Shown: positions 16,460-25,248 of the stretch, piece by piece
How the letters are laid out: every line of letters starts with the position of its first letter
How positions within the stretch are numbered: the stretch's first letter is position 1
Assembly (NCBI GenBank): GCA_963744255.1
Contig: CAVUSZ010000019.1
Location: 14,126-78,125 of the forward strand
DNA from: DATEDA01 sp963744255
GTDB taxonomy: Bacteria > Pseudomonadota > Gammaproteobacteria > Burkholderiales > SG8-39
DNA length: 64,000 bases
Reading direction: 5' to 3'
Translations under genes and position numbers: made by a program
The notes under the pieces: model-generated
Seen by the model: the letters and a program-made list of their open reading frames with translations, nothing else
Databases searched by the model: none
What the model was told of the DNA's origin: nothing

Positions 16460-17056
16460 CCTGCGGTGCATCGTCCAGGGTCTCCTTCGGGCGAGGAACC
16501 GCGGCTCGAATCTTGCGTCGCTGATACTCTCTGGCGCCTTGGCGCGGCGCCTGCTTTCCCGGAGTTTTCCGGACGCGGCTGCGACGCGTCCCAGCACAAG
16601 CGGCGTATCCGCGCGGCAGACGCCATCGTGTTCGCCACGCCGGAGTACAACTACTCGATGTCGGGCGTGCTGAAGAACGCGCTCGATTGCGCCTCGCGGC
16701 CCCACGGCGACAACGCATGGGCCGGGAAGCCCGTCGCGATCATGAGCGCCTCGATGGGGCTCTTCGGTGGCACCCGGGCCCAGCACCACCTCCGGCAGTC
16801 GCTGGTTTTCCTCGACATGTGCCCGATCAACCAGCCGGAGGTCGCGATCGCCAACGCGGCGAAGGCGTTCGGGCCGCAGGGCGATCTCGTGGACGAAACG
16901 AGCCGCAAGCTGATCCGCGAACTGCTCACCAACCTGACGCGCTGGACGCGCCGGCTCCAGGCGACCGCGGAGGGCGACAAAGCGGCGCCCGGCGATGAAG
17001 GTGCACCTACCCAGGGGCGGCGTGCGCCGGTCGCCGCTCGCTCGGCCGCATCCTGA
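16460..17056 (+). pseudogene. NADPH-dependent FMN reductase, N-terminus degraded
   Basis: From about 16600 the frame encodes the C-terminal two thirds of a flavodoxin-fold FMN (chromate/quinone) reductase: RIRAADAIVFATPEYNYSMS, GVLKNALDCASRP, GKPVAIMSASMGLFGGTRAQ and LVDETSRKLIRELL. The N-terminal FMN phosphate loop (GSLRxGS) is not in this frame. A weak trace (LLRARNRGSNLASLIL) appears in another frame at about 16480-16530. Both the start codon and the ribosome site are missing. It is best called a pseudogene, unless several base errors hide the N-terminus. Confidence 0.6.
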
Positions 17057-17190
17057 CCGGCGGCTCCCGACTCCTGGACGGCCGCGTCGGCACCTTCATC
17101 AGCCTTGCATCGCGCATGCCCAGTTACCAAGGCTGGACCCGACGTGCCGTTTCAGACGGGGCTCGCGCCCCCCGATCCCCCGCGCGCCTT

Positions 17191-17634
17191 CTACTCCACG
17201 ATCTCAGCCGCGCTCCGCAGCGTCTCCGGTAGGCGCGCCTCCACATGCGGAAAAAGCCGCGCTTCCTCCTCCTCTATGTGCTCTTGCACGGCCTCGATCA
17301 GCCACGCCATCATGGCCTCGTGCTCCGGGTCGTAAGGGGACAACTCGGCGAGTTCGTCCAGGCCGGCTCGCACCGCGGCATGCACGTTTGCCGCGCGCCG
17401 CACTGCTTCCTCTGCCTCGTGCCGGAGCACCTGGTGCAGGGTCTCCTCCTCCAGGCTCAAGTACAGCCGGAGCTCCAGGCAGATCTCACGGGTCAGCGCC
17501 TCCCGGGTGCCGTCTGCGGCGTCCACGTACTGCGCGAAGAGCCGACGGAGCGCCGCGTGGTGAGCGCGAAGGAGATCGGTGGCCGACCGATGGGCGGATT
17601 CGCGTTCTGCCGTCGTCAGGGGATTGAGTTCCAT
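17191..17634 (-). CDS. hemerythrin-like HHE cation-binding protein
   Basis: 147 residues, a four-helix bundle with HHE-type metal ligands: LLRAHHAALRRLF, EEETLHQVLRHEAEE, NVHAAVRAGL, and PEHEAMMAWLIEAVQEHIEE followed by LFPHVEARL. Such proteins bind a di-iron centre and take part in oxygen or nitric oxide sensing and iron-sulfur repair. No extra domain is fused. The ATG at 17632-17634 is chosen over an upstream in-frame codon because the family starts near here. It is transcribed opposite to the downstream sugar dehydrogenase gene. Confidence 0.8.
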   Translation of the reverse strand: MELNPLTTAERESAHRSATDLLRAHHAALRRLFAQYVDAADGTREALTREICLELRLYLSLEEETLHQVLRHEAEEAVRRAANVHAAVRAGLDELAELSPYDPEHEAMMAWLIEAVQEHIEEEEARLFPHVEARLPETLRSAAEIVE

Positions 17635-17769
17635 GGTCTTCAGCGGACATGAAAAAGAATGGGCGAAGAGCAAAACCAAGCATCAAACGTGCCGGCTGAT
17701 CGACCCCGGTGCCCCGTAGGGCATGATGATTGCACGGGGTCGGTACGGGTTTCGCTGGAGAGATCACCC

Positions 17770-19134
17770 ATGACGAGATGCGAACGCCTCAGGTTGCCCA
17801 GCTTGGCAACGATCCTCATCGCTGCCTTCGTCGCGGCTTGCACCAACTCTGCCCGGTCCCCGGTCTCGCTCGGGATCGGCGCAAATCCCACGCTGCCGCC
17901 CCCGGAAAAGTCGCTGATTCCATCGGTGAAGGTCGCGCCCGCCAAACCGTGGCCGGACGGGTCCAAGCCCGCGGCTGCCGCGGGACTCGTCGTGAATGAG
18001 TTCGCGAGCGGGCTCGACCACCCCCGTTGGCTGTACGTGCTTCCCAACGGCGATGTGCTCGTCGCCGAGACCAACGCCCCCGAGCGACCGCTGCGCAAGG
18101 AGCTGCTCGGCTTCAGGGGCTGGGTCATGGGCAAGGTGATGGGGCGCGCCGGCGCCGCGGTGCCGAGCGCGGATCGCATCACGCTGCTCCGCGACGCGGA
18201 TGGCGACGGCACCGCCGAAGTCCGCTCGGTGTTCGTCGAGCAGTTGAATTCGCCGTTCGGCATGGCGCTCGTAGGCAACGAGCTCTTCATCGCCAACACC
18301 GATGCGCTGGTGAAGCTGCCGTACCGGGACGGCGACACGAAAGCCTCAGGCCCGGTCACCAAGGTCGCCGACCTTCCCGGCGGTCCGCTGAACCATCACT
18401 GGACCAAGGGCCTGATCGCAAGCGCCGACGGGTCGAAGCTCTACGTCGCGGTCGGCTCGAACAGCAACGTCGCGGAGCACGGCATGAAGCACGAGGAGGG
18501 TCGCGCGGCGATCTGGGAGTTCGACCGCGCGAGCGGCCAGGGGCGCGTTTTCGCGAGCGGCCTGCGCAACCCGGTCGGCATGGCCTGGCAGGGCGACACG
18601 CTGTGGACCTCGGTCAACGAGCGCGACGAGCTCGGCCCGAACCTCGTTCCCGACTACATGACCTCGGTGCGCGATGGCGGGTTCTACGGCTGGCCGTACA
18701 GCTATTTCGGGAAGCACGTCGACGAGCGCGTGCAGCCGCAGCGGCCCGAGCTGGTCGCGAAGGCCATCAAGCCCGACTATGCGCTCGGGTCGCACACCGC
18801 CTCGCTCGGCCTCGCCTCCGCCAGGGGTTCGACGCTCCCCGCGCCGTTCAGCGACGGCATGTTCGTCGGCCAGCACGGTTCATGGAACCGCGACCCGCCG
18901 AGCGGCTACAAGGTCATCTTCGTTCCGTTCAGCAGCGGCCAACCGAGCGGAGTGCCGCTCGACGTGCTGACCGGGTTCCTCGGCAGCGAAGGCGAGGCTT
19001 TCGGGCGTCCGGTCGGCGTCGCGATCGACCGGCGGGGCGCGCTGCTCGTCGCGGATGACGTCGGCAACGTCATCTGGCGGGTGAGCGCCGCGCGCGCGCC
19101 CGCGACTGGCACCGGATCAGCGCCGCCGCGCTAA
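17770..19134 (+). CDS. PQQ-type sugar/sorbosone dehydrogenase-like lipoprotein
   Basis: 454 residues. The N-terminal signal ends at a lipobox-like FVAAC, so it is a predicted lipoprotein. The rest is a six-bladed beta-propeller of the glucose/sorbosone dehydrogenase family: LDHPRWLYVLPNGDVLVAE, LNHHWTKGLIASADGSKLYV, GLRNPVGMAWQ, GWPYSYFGKHVDE and MFVGQHGSWNRDPPSGYKV. These enzymes use PQQ or a similar cofactor to oxidise sugars in the periplasm. The substrate is unknown. No pqq biosynthesis genes are in the window. Confidence 0.85.
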   Translation: MTRCERLRLPSLATILIAAFVAACTNSARSPVSLGIGANPTLPPPEKSLIPSVKVAPAKPWPDGSKPAAAAGLVVNEFASGLDHPRWLYVLPNGDVLVAETNAPERPLRKELLGFRGWVMGKVMGRAGAAVPSADRITLLRDADGDGTAEVRSVFVEQLNSPFGMALVGNELFIANTDALVKLPYRDGDTKASGPVTKVADLPGGPLNHHWTKGLIASADGSKLYVAVGSNSNVAEHGMKHEEGRAAIWEFDRASGQGRVFASGLRNPVGMAWQGDTLWTSVNERDELGPNLVPDYMTSVRDGGFYGWPYSYFGKHVDERVQPQRPELVAKAIKPDYALGSHTASLGLASARGSTLPAPFSDGMFVGQHGSWNRDPPSGYKVIFVPFSSGQPSGVPLDVLTGFLGSEGEAFGRPVGVAIDRRGALLVADDVGNVIWRVSAARAPATGTGSAPPR

Positions 19135-19172
19135 AGACGGAACGCGAGCGCAACGCGCCATGCCGCAGCGAG

Positions 19173-19718
19173 ATGGCGGACGCGCACGCAGAGCGGTTCC
19201 CCCGATCCGTCGGGCGGGCGCAGCAGCGCGACGCCACCGGCAACCCGTCGGCTTCACCGACCCAACCACCCCGCTCGATGTCGAGCGGCCGGTCGAGAGG
19301 CCAAGGCGCCGGTGACAGGTCGCAGCAAAGCGGGTCCGCCGATTCGTCGGGCCGGGTGCAGCAGCGCGACGCCACCGGCAACCCGTCGGGCTCACCGACC
19401 CAATCGCCGCGCTCGATGTCGAGCGACCGCTCGATGGGCCAGGGCGGCAGCGATCGGCTGCAGCACGGTCAGTCCGGCGCGAGCACCGTGCGCGACGTCC
19501 AGCAAGCGCTCGAGAGGAAGGGCTACGACGTCGGGCCGATTGACGGCGTCATGGGCCCGCGCACGCAATCGGCGCTACGGGAGTTCCAGCAGCAGCAGGG
19601 CTTGGCCCAGTCCGGCCAGATCGACCAGCAGACGCTGTCGGCGCTCGACGTGGAGCCGAGAGGGGCCGGCGACCGCACCGGCATGGGTGGCAGTACCAGC
19701 GGTCGTAGCGGCGGCTAA
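19173..19718 (+). CDS. peptidoglycan-binding (PGB_1) domain protein with tandem repeat
   Basis: 181 residues as drawn. The C-terminal half contains a PGB_1 domain: TVRDVQQALERKGYDVGPID, then GVMGPRTQSALREFQQQQGL. The N-terminal half is low-complexity, built from two copies of a unit beginning QQRDATGNPS and ending RSMSS, rich in Ser, Gly and Gln. A signal peptide is not evident. The first repeat copy lacks one base at about 19215 compared with the second, so the true N-terminus may be in another frame and the start is uncertain. The gene is followed by an intrinsic terminator. Confidence 0.6.
   Translation: MADAHAERFPRSVGRAQQRDATGNPSASPTQPPRSMSSGRSRGQGAGDRSQQSGSADSSGRVQQRDATGNPSGSPTQSPRSMSSDRSMGQGGSDRLQHGQSGASTVRDVQQALERKGYDVGPIDGVMGPRTQSALREFQQQQGLAQSGQIDQQTLSALDVEPRGAGDRTGMGGSTSGRSGG
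19204..19450 (+). repeat. tandem direct repeat, about 138-bp period, two copies
   Basis: Copy 1 starts at about 19204 and copy 2 at about 19341. The most similar core (from CAGCAGCGCGACGCCACCGG) begins at 19221 and 19359. The repeat encodes the Ser/Gly/Gln-rich linker in front of the peptidoglycan-binding domain. A one-base length difference near 19215 disturbs the reading frame in copy 1. Confidence 0.75.
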
Positions 19719-19739
19719 CCGAGCGCCCACGACGAGCGA

Positions 19740-19770
19740 GCGGCGGAGACTTATCTCCGCCGCTTTTTTT
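19740..19770 (+). terminator. intrinsic terminator
   Basis: GCGGCGGAGA-CTTA-TCTCCGCCGC, a perfect 10-bp stem with a 4-base loop, followed by seven T. It ends transcription of the peptidoglycan-binding gene. Confidence 0.92.
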
Positions 19771-19835
19771 CCGCGCTCGCGGGCCCGCGACTTGCTGAAC
19801 CGGGGCGCGCTTCGCACTTTCCGAGGAAACGCTCA

Positions 19836-20845
19836 ATGAGTCAGGCCAAAACCCACGCCGCGCAAGTGGGCGGCGCCACTGCCGAGAAGCAGCGCGCCAT
19901 TCAGCGCGAGCAGGACGCGCGCGACCGGGCGAAGTCGCGCAAGGGCGGCAAATCCGGTGGCGACAAGCCGGTGCAGGCCGGTACTCGCGAGCAGCCGGAG
20001 GGGCTGCCTGCCCAGCATCTCGAGAAACCCGGCCGGGAAGCTGATCTGGAGCTTGCGCCGCGCTTTCTGGCGCCGGACTACAAGGGCAGCGGCAAGCTCG
20101 AGGGCATGGCCGCGATCGTGACCGGCGGCGACTCGGGCATCGGGCGCGCGGTCGCGGTGCTGTTCGCGCGCGAGGGCGCCGACGTCGCGCATCGTCTACC
20201 TCGAACGAGCACGAGGACGCGAAGGACACGCAAGCGCACGTCGAGGCCGAGGGCCGCCGCTGCGTGACCATCTCCGGCGACGTCAAGGACATGCGCGTTC
20301 TGCGAGCAGGCGGTCGAGGAGGTGGTGCGCAAGCTCGGCCGCCTCGACGTCCTCGTCAACAACGCCGCATTCCAGGAGCACGCCGCATCGCTCGAGGACA
20401 TCACCGACGAGCGCCTCGACGAGACATTGCGCACCAATGTCTACGGCTACTTCCACATGGCGCGCGCCGCGCTGCCCGCACCTCAAGCGCGGCGCATCGA
20501 TCATCAACACCGGCTCGGTCGTCGGCCTGGAAGGCAGTGCGCAGCTGCTCGACTACTCGACCACCAAGGGCGCGATCCACGCGTTCACCAAGTCGCTCGC
20601 GCAGAACCTGCTCGACAAGGGCATCCGCGTCAACGCGGTTGCGCCCGGCCCGGTATGGACGCCGCTGAACCCGGCCGACCGACCGGCCGAGAAGGTCGCG
20701 CAGTTCGGCCAGCAACACCGACATGAAGCGCGCCGCGCAGCCCGAGGAGATCTCGCCCGCCTTCGTGTTCCTCGCGTCGCCGGTCTGCTCGGGCTACATC
20801 ACCGGCATCGTGCTGCCGATCACCGGCAGCGTCGGCGCCATCTAA
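19836..20845 (+). pseudogene. short-chain dehydrogenase/reductase (YghA-like), multiply frameshifted
   Basis: The frame starts MSQAKTHAAQVGGAT with a basic N-terminal extension, then AAIVTGGDSGIGRAVAVLFA, the SDR cofactor motif TGxxxGIG. The rest is intact only when about five single extra bases are ignored (near 20187, 20201, 20297, 20476 and 20711). Recovered motifs are LDVLVNNAAFQEHAASLEDI, the catalytic YSTTKGAIHAFTKSL, APGPVWTPLNPADRP and the end CSGYITGIVLPITGSVGAI. The family is NADP-dependent aldehyde or stress-linked oxidoreductases such as YghA. All defects are insertions, which points to sequencing or assembly error as strongly as to decay. Confidence 0.75.
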
Positions 20846-21159
20846 CGCAGGACAACCTCGAGGTTGCCGACCAGGCGGGCGAGGAGGACAGAGCATCGAT
20901 CGAAAGCGAGTGCTCTACCGGTTCATTGCGTCTTATCACAAGGGACAGGCCTCTCCCGGCGACTGACCCGGACGCCGCCCCGGAACGCCGTTTGCAGGTC
21001 ATGCTGCGTCGGAACTCGACCGCGATCGTCGTGGCGCGGACACGGCGGCCGTAGTCGGCTCGCCTCATTGACCTCGGGCCGGCGCGGAGCCATCCGGACG
21101 TCCTGGCCTCTCTAAGGTGCATTCCCGCGATGCCACGGGCCGCCAAACGCGCCTTGGTG
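20846..21159. other. intergenic, no gene recognised
   Basis: No frame here shows a convincing domain or codon bias. It lies between the frameshifted dehydrogenase and the transposon remnants, and is somewhat less GC-rich than the core genome. Confidence 0.35.
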
Positions 21160-21450
21160 CTGCGAGGGATAGCGTCCTCTCGCGCTCTGGCGATGACCCG
21201 GAGCGAATCGACCTCACCGGATACGAGTCGCTCGTACCAGACATAGCTGCGTGCGATCGCCTTGATCGCGCGCGCGGCGAGCATCAAGAGCGCGCACATC
21301 CCCGGCTCGGGCGCAAGCCCGTGTACGTGGACCGCGGCAATGCCAAATCGTGTAGAGGGCCAGTTGGCGGCACAGATGCGATTCTCAGCGTCGATCGACC
21401 GCCTGGGTCTGATCGCAAGCAGCGCCAAACTGACGAGATCGGAGCAACAA
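21160..21450 (-). mobile_element. degenerate transposon/integrase and recombinase remnants
   Basis: On the minus strand, 21368-21450 reads LVSLALLAIRPRRSIDAENR, and after a frame slip QLALY (21353-21371). Together these resemble the N-terminus of IS-associated integrase proteins, which carry AENLxLRxQLALY. Next, 21165-21300 reads AIKAIARSYVWYERLVSGEV followed by DSLRVIARARE, similar to the C-terminal helix-turn-helix part of large site-specific recombinases. Both pieces are short, frameshifted and without starts, so they mark a decayed mobile-element site. No inverted terminal repeats are visible. Confidence 0.4.
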
Positions 21451-21591
21451 CAGAACGATCCGCGCGCGAGGCTATCGCGCGCGGATCGTGTCACACCAGT
21501 CCGGGCCGTCGTCGTCCTGAAGCTGCCGATCGCACGATTGCGGACCACAACAGCGAGAGGCCGGCCTGCAACGTTACGTGGCACACGTGTG

Positions 21592-22797
21592 CTACCACGG
21601 CGCCATCAAGTAGCGCACGGTCATCCCTTCCTCGGAGAAACGGATGCTGGAGACCTCGCCCACCCGCGGGTCGAGGTGCTTCTGCTCGATGTATTGATCA
21701 GTGAGGTCCCGCAAGAGACCCAAGAAAAGCGCCCGCTTGTCCTCGGCATTGAGCCGGTTGCTCGCCACCTCGGCGAACACGCCCTTGAGAACCTGATCGA
21801 CCACGACTTCACCGGCCACGACCGTCGAGAAGTGGCCCTCGAGCTCACCCTTGGCAATGACTGCCACGGGGCCGAACTTGGCCATGCGCAAGGACAATTT
21901 GAGGCCAAGGTCCTCCACGGAGACATCCGGTGCGTTATCGCAGGGAATGCCCGGGCTTCCGGCCGTGCCTGGGATGCGCAGCGTCAGGCCCTCGGTCGAG
22001 ACGCTGACCTCGTGCTGCCTACCGGTACTCGTGTTCGGTTCGGCGCGGAACTGGAAGCGATTGATCTTGCAGGTGATGTAAAACTTGGGCGCGGGCCACG
22101 GATCCACTAGCTTGCGGAAGACGTTCACCGGCAAGTCCACGTCGCGCAGACTGGGCACCTGGGTCGCCGGCACGCAGGCGGGACAGGTGCTGGCGTCGCA
22201 TTGCCGCTTGCGGCTTTGGGCCTTGGCATGCGGCCCCCATTGCAGGTAGCTCAACGAGGTATACGGACCACACACCGACTTGCAAGTTTGATTGTGGTTC
22301 CTGCACTGGTCCAGACACCTGCCGAGCTGCTTCGGGGGAGTGTCCTTGCACCGGTCCTGGCACTCCGCGGGACCGGGGTTCGGCGCCGGCTGGCAGCGCT
22401 GCACCATGTTCCAGAATGTGAGCTGATCACCGTCGGTGTGCGAGACCTGAAGTACGGTTCCGGAAAGACCGAGCCAGATCGTATTGCTGATGAATTGGGC
22501 CGGAACGGTGATCGTTCGAATGATCTCCGGCGGAGGCGGCGTCGGCGGCGGATTGTCGGGATCGGTAGGTTCGTCCTCGGGCGGGTCTGGCGGGCCGCAA
22601 TCGCCGCCCGGACAATCGAGGCGGGCGAGCTGGAGCTGACCCCGGTGGTTGTCGTCTGCGGCGCAGTTGATTTGCTCTGCGTCGGTAAGGTCGCTGGTTT
22701 CTACCTCATCGGGTGTTATGGCATGCACGGTCATCATGCTCAACAAGAGAGTGGACAAACCGAGCGATCGTAAGATGCCAGGCGATATTCGTAACAT
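21592..22797 (-). CDS. secreted Cys-rich protein with proline-rich linker, unknown function
   Basis: 401 residues. Ribosome site GGAG lies upstream of the ATG; MLRISPGILRSLGLSTLLLS is a signal peptide, probably cleaved after VHA. Next comes an acidic stretch, a Pro/Asp-rich linker (GPPDPPEDEPTDPDNPPPTP), then a Cys-rich module (about 150-230) with CQDRCKDTPPKQLGRC, CRNHNQTCKSVCGPY and CDASTCPACVP. The C-terminal 150 residues look like a beta/alpha domain ending VGEVSSIRFSEEGMTVRYL. The many cysteines imply disulfides in the periplasm or outside. I do not recognise the family. It is less GC-rich than core genes and flanked by mobile remnants, so horizontal origin is likely. Confidence 0.7.
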   Translation of the reverse strand: MLRISPGILRSLGLSTLLLSMMTVHAITPDEVETSDLTDAEQINCAADDNHRGQLQLARLDCPGGDCGPPDPPEDEPTDPDNPPPTPPPPEIIRTITVPAQFISNTIWLGLSGTVLQVSHTDGDQLTFWNMVQRCQPAPNPGPAECQDRCKDTPPKQLGRCLDQCRNHNQTCKSVCGPYTSLSYLQWGPHAKAQSRKRQCDASTCPACVPATQVPSLRDVDLPVNVFRKLVDPWPAPKFYITCKINRFQFRAEPNTSTGRQHEVSVSTEGLTLRIPGTAGSPGIPCDNAPDVSVEDLGLKLSLRMAKFGPVAVIAKGELEGHFSTVVAGEVVVDQVLKGVFAEVASNRLNAEDKRALFLGLLRDLTDQYIEQKHLDPRVGEVSSIRFSEEGMTVRYLMAPW

Positions 22798-23429
22798 GAT
22801 CGAGATCTCCAAAAAAGTTCGCATTCGAAAAGCGTCGCGCGTTGCGGTCGCCTCAGCTCACAAGCAAATGGCTTCCGCTTGCACTACCGCGGATCGCAAG
22901 TGGCATGCCAAGTGAACACTGGGCCATTTGCTCTTGTTCATGAGGAAGTTAGAGAGCTGCTCGATGACGAGGCCGGTGCAACGAAACTTGCTTGACGTAC
23001 GCCGACCTGAGCCGGCCGCCTCGAGAGTGAAGTCAGGGGTTTTTCGGTAACGCGCGCGCAACGACCGTTGCGCCGCCACCTGACGCGGGCTTGCAGACGA
23101 AACGTTTGCGTCCGCTGCCCTTACCCTCGCGCGGACGGGTAGGCTTGCGTGCGTTGCATGAGGTGTCGGTCGTGGGCTGGCTGCCGCACACTCCGCAAAC
23201 GGCGCCGAGCGGCGAGTACGCCGGGGCGCACGGCGCTCAGCTGCTCCGAGCTCGACTACGGGGCATTTCCGAAAGCTTCAGAGCGAGGGGGTTCATCCGG
23301 GAGCTCACGCACAGGTACGGTTGCGCGCCGTCGACAATGCGTAGTGATATCTCGTGACACGCGTTGTGGACGTTCACGTCCGCCACCGTGCCCAAGCAGC
23401 AGACGCAGGCTTCGCCGGTCTCCGAGTCC
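22798..23429. other. intergenic region upstream of the secreted protein, no gene recognised
   Basis: About 630 bases without a supported gene. The part nearest 22798 carries the ribosome site and presumably the promoter of the minus-strand secreted protein. Short open frames on both strands (for example 22858-23079, minus) have no family resemblance. The region ends with the 14-mer and hairpin at 23430-23474. Confidence 0.35.
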
Positions 23430-23474
23430 TTGGGGTGAAAGTCATTTCGGCGGCCTGCGGCCGCCGTTTTTTTT
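23430..23474 (+). terminator. intrinsic terminator with conserved 14-mer
   Basis: CGGCGGCC-TGC-GGCCGCCG (23448-23466) plus eight T is a strong terminator. Just upstream, TTGGGGTGAAAGTC (23430-23443) is identical to 9262-9275, which also precedes a terminator. No gene on the plus strand ends nearby, so the hairpin may close a small non-coding RNA or belong to a lost gene. Confidence 0.75.
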
Positions 23475-23616
23475 CACGTTGGAACCCGTTTTCTGTGACG
23501 TGAATTAGCGCTGAACGACCGGCGCTGGCGGGCGCCGTCTGTAGCGGTTTCGACAAGGCCGTCGAGCCCGCTACGGCTACGGTTGAACCGGGCGTGCCCG
23601 GCCCCATAACTGGGCC

Positions 23617-24471
23617 ATGAGCGCGCATTCCTTCGACGCGACCACCGCCGATTTCGACCGCGACGTCCTCGAGGCCTCGAAACGGATTCCGGTGGTGGTG
23701 GACTTCTGGGCGCCCTGGTGCGGCCCGTGCCGGGCGCTCAAGCCCGTTCTCGAAAAGCTCGTCGCCGAATTTGAAGGCAAGTTCCTGCTGGCGAAGCTCA
23801 ACACGGACGAGAACCCCGAAATCGCCGCGCGCTACAACGTCCGCGGGATCCCGAACGTGAAGGCATTCGTCGACGGCAACCTCGCAAGCGAGTTCACGGG
23901 CGCGCAGCCCGAGTCGGCGGTGCGACGGTTCCTCGAGTCGCTCGTGCCATCGCCGAGCGAGGTGCTGCGGCGTAGCGCGCAGGGCGAAGTCGCCCAAGGC
24001 GAGTTCGACGCCGCCGAGGCGAAGCTGCGGCAGGCGATCGCGATCGACGCCGGCAACGACGCGGCGCGTATCGATCTCGCCGAGTTGCTGGCCGCGCGGC
24101 GGGATCTCGCGGGTGCCGAGGCCGAGCTCGCGGCGATCCCGGAGGGTCGGCGCGAGGGTCGTGCCGCAAGCCTTCTCACGCGGATCGCGCTCGAGCGGAA
24201 GCGCGCAAGCCTGCCCGAGGCGGCGACGCTCAAGACACGCGTCGATGCGCAACCCGACGACCTCGACGCTCGCGTTGCCTACGCCGAACGTCTCGTCGCC
24301 GACGGACGATACCCCGCGGCGCTCGACGAGTTGGTCGAGGTCGTGCGGCGTGATCGAGGCGACCGCCGCGAGCAGGCGCGCAAGGCGATCCTCGAGGTCT
24401 TCGGCCTGGCCGCAGACGACCCAGACCTCGTAGCCGAATACCGTCGAAAGCTCGGCTCGGCGCTGTACTAG
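23617..24471 (+). CDS. thioredoxin-TPR co-chaperone, CnoX/YbbN type
   Basis: 284 residues. N-terminal thioredoxin fold with the active site VDFWAPWCGPCRALKPVLEK (WCGPC). The E. coli homologue YbbN has lost the second Cys; here both are present, so the domain can be redox-active. The C-terminal part (about 120-280) is helical, with TPR-like repeats (QGEFDAAEAKLRQAIAID, DGRYPAALDELVEVVRRD). The family holds and protects proteins from aggregation under oxidative stress. It has no signal peptide, so it is cytoplasmic. Confidence 0.85.
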   Translation: MSAHSFDATTADFDRDVLEASKRIPVVVDFWAPWCGPCRALKPVLEKLVAEFEGKFLLAKLNTDENPEIAARYNVRGIPNVKAFVDGNLASEFTGAQPESAVRRFLESLVPSPSEVLRRSAQGEVAQGEFDAAEAKLRQAIAIDAGNDAARIDLAELLAARRDLAGAEAELAAIPEGRREGRAASLLTRIALERKRASLPEAATLKTRVDAQPDDLDARVAYAERLVADGRYPAALDELVEVVRRDRGDRREQARKAILEVFGLAADDPDLVAEYRRKLGSALY

Positions 24472-24631
24472 CGACCGGCTGGCGGCGAGGATTTCCAAGG
24501 GGCCTTGGCCACCCTGTTCCGGCATGAGAGGTATGCAAGGGAAGTCTTCCCTTGTTCGTGCGACCGTACCAGGGGGTAGCCAGTCGCCTGATTCTTCAGG
24601 CACAATCGGCCGCAACCACCGTCTGCCGCCG

Positions 24632-25219
24632 ATGGAAGCGCCGCTCATCCTCACGCTCGACTCGCACGGGGTCCCGCACCGCTGGGTCCCGTGGCAGCAG
24701 GCGTGCTTCTACTACGCCAAGAACCTCGTTGCCTGGACCCTTGGGGAGGTCGCGTTCACCGCCCACGGCGGTATCTCGCGCCTCACCGGCGAGCGCTCGA
24801 GCATCACCGGACACTCCATCATCGCCATCAAGGGCAAGGCGATGGCGATGAAGGGCTTCAACCAGGTCCCGCCGCTCAACAACCGGGAGCTCTTTCGCCG
24901 CGATCGGCATGTCTGCGCGTACTGCGGTGGCGAGTTCTCGTTCCTGCGGCTGACGCGCGACCACATCCTGCCGATGTCGCGCGGCGGCCGGGACTCGTGG
25001 ATGAACGTGGTGACTGCCTGCCGCCACTGCAACGGGGTCAAGCGCAACCACTCGCCGGAAGAAGCCGGGCTGCAGCTCCTGTACGCGCCGTACGTGCCGA
25101 ACAAGGCCGAGTACCTGATCCTCACGAACCGCAAGATCCTGTCCGACCAGATGGAGCTTCTGCTCCAGCACGTCTCGTCGCACAGCCGCGTGTTCGATCT
25201 GGCCCTCGCGACCCGTTAG
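24632..25219 (+). CDS. HNH endonuclease family protein
   Basis: 195 residues. The HNH domain (about 90-140) shows RDRHVCAYCGGEF, LTRDHILPMSRGGRDSWMNV and TACRHCNGVKRNHSPEEAGL, giving two CxxC zinc pairs and the His-Asn-His core. This standalone form is widespread in betaproteobacteria as a chromosomal gene with unclear biological role, not evidently linked to a phage or restriction system. It lies upstream of the DUF6352 gene, with a 29-base gap. Confidence 0.82.
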   Translation: MEAPLILTLDSHGVPHRWVPWQQACFYYAKNLVAWTLGEVAFTAHGGISRLTGERSSITGHSIIAIKGKAMAMKGFNQVPPLNNRELFRRDRHVCAYCGGEFSFLRLTRDHILPMSRGGRDSWMNVVTACRHCNGVKRNHSPEEAGLQLLYAPYVPNKAEYLILTNRKILSDQMELLLQHVSSHSRVFDLALATR

Positions 25220-25248
25220 CGCGGCGGGCTCGTCCCGCGCCTCACCGC

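Noticed and set aside
20820..21584. 254-codon minus-strand frame read as one gene
   Set aside because: No coherent domain over its length; only two short mobile-element-like pieces are recognisable, in broken context.
22858..23079. 73-codon minus-strand frame in the 22.8-23.1 kb gap
   Set aside because: No ribosome site, no family resemblance and no operon context.
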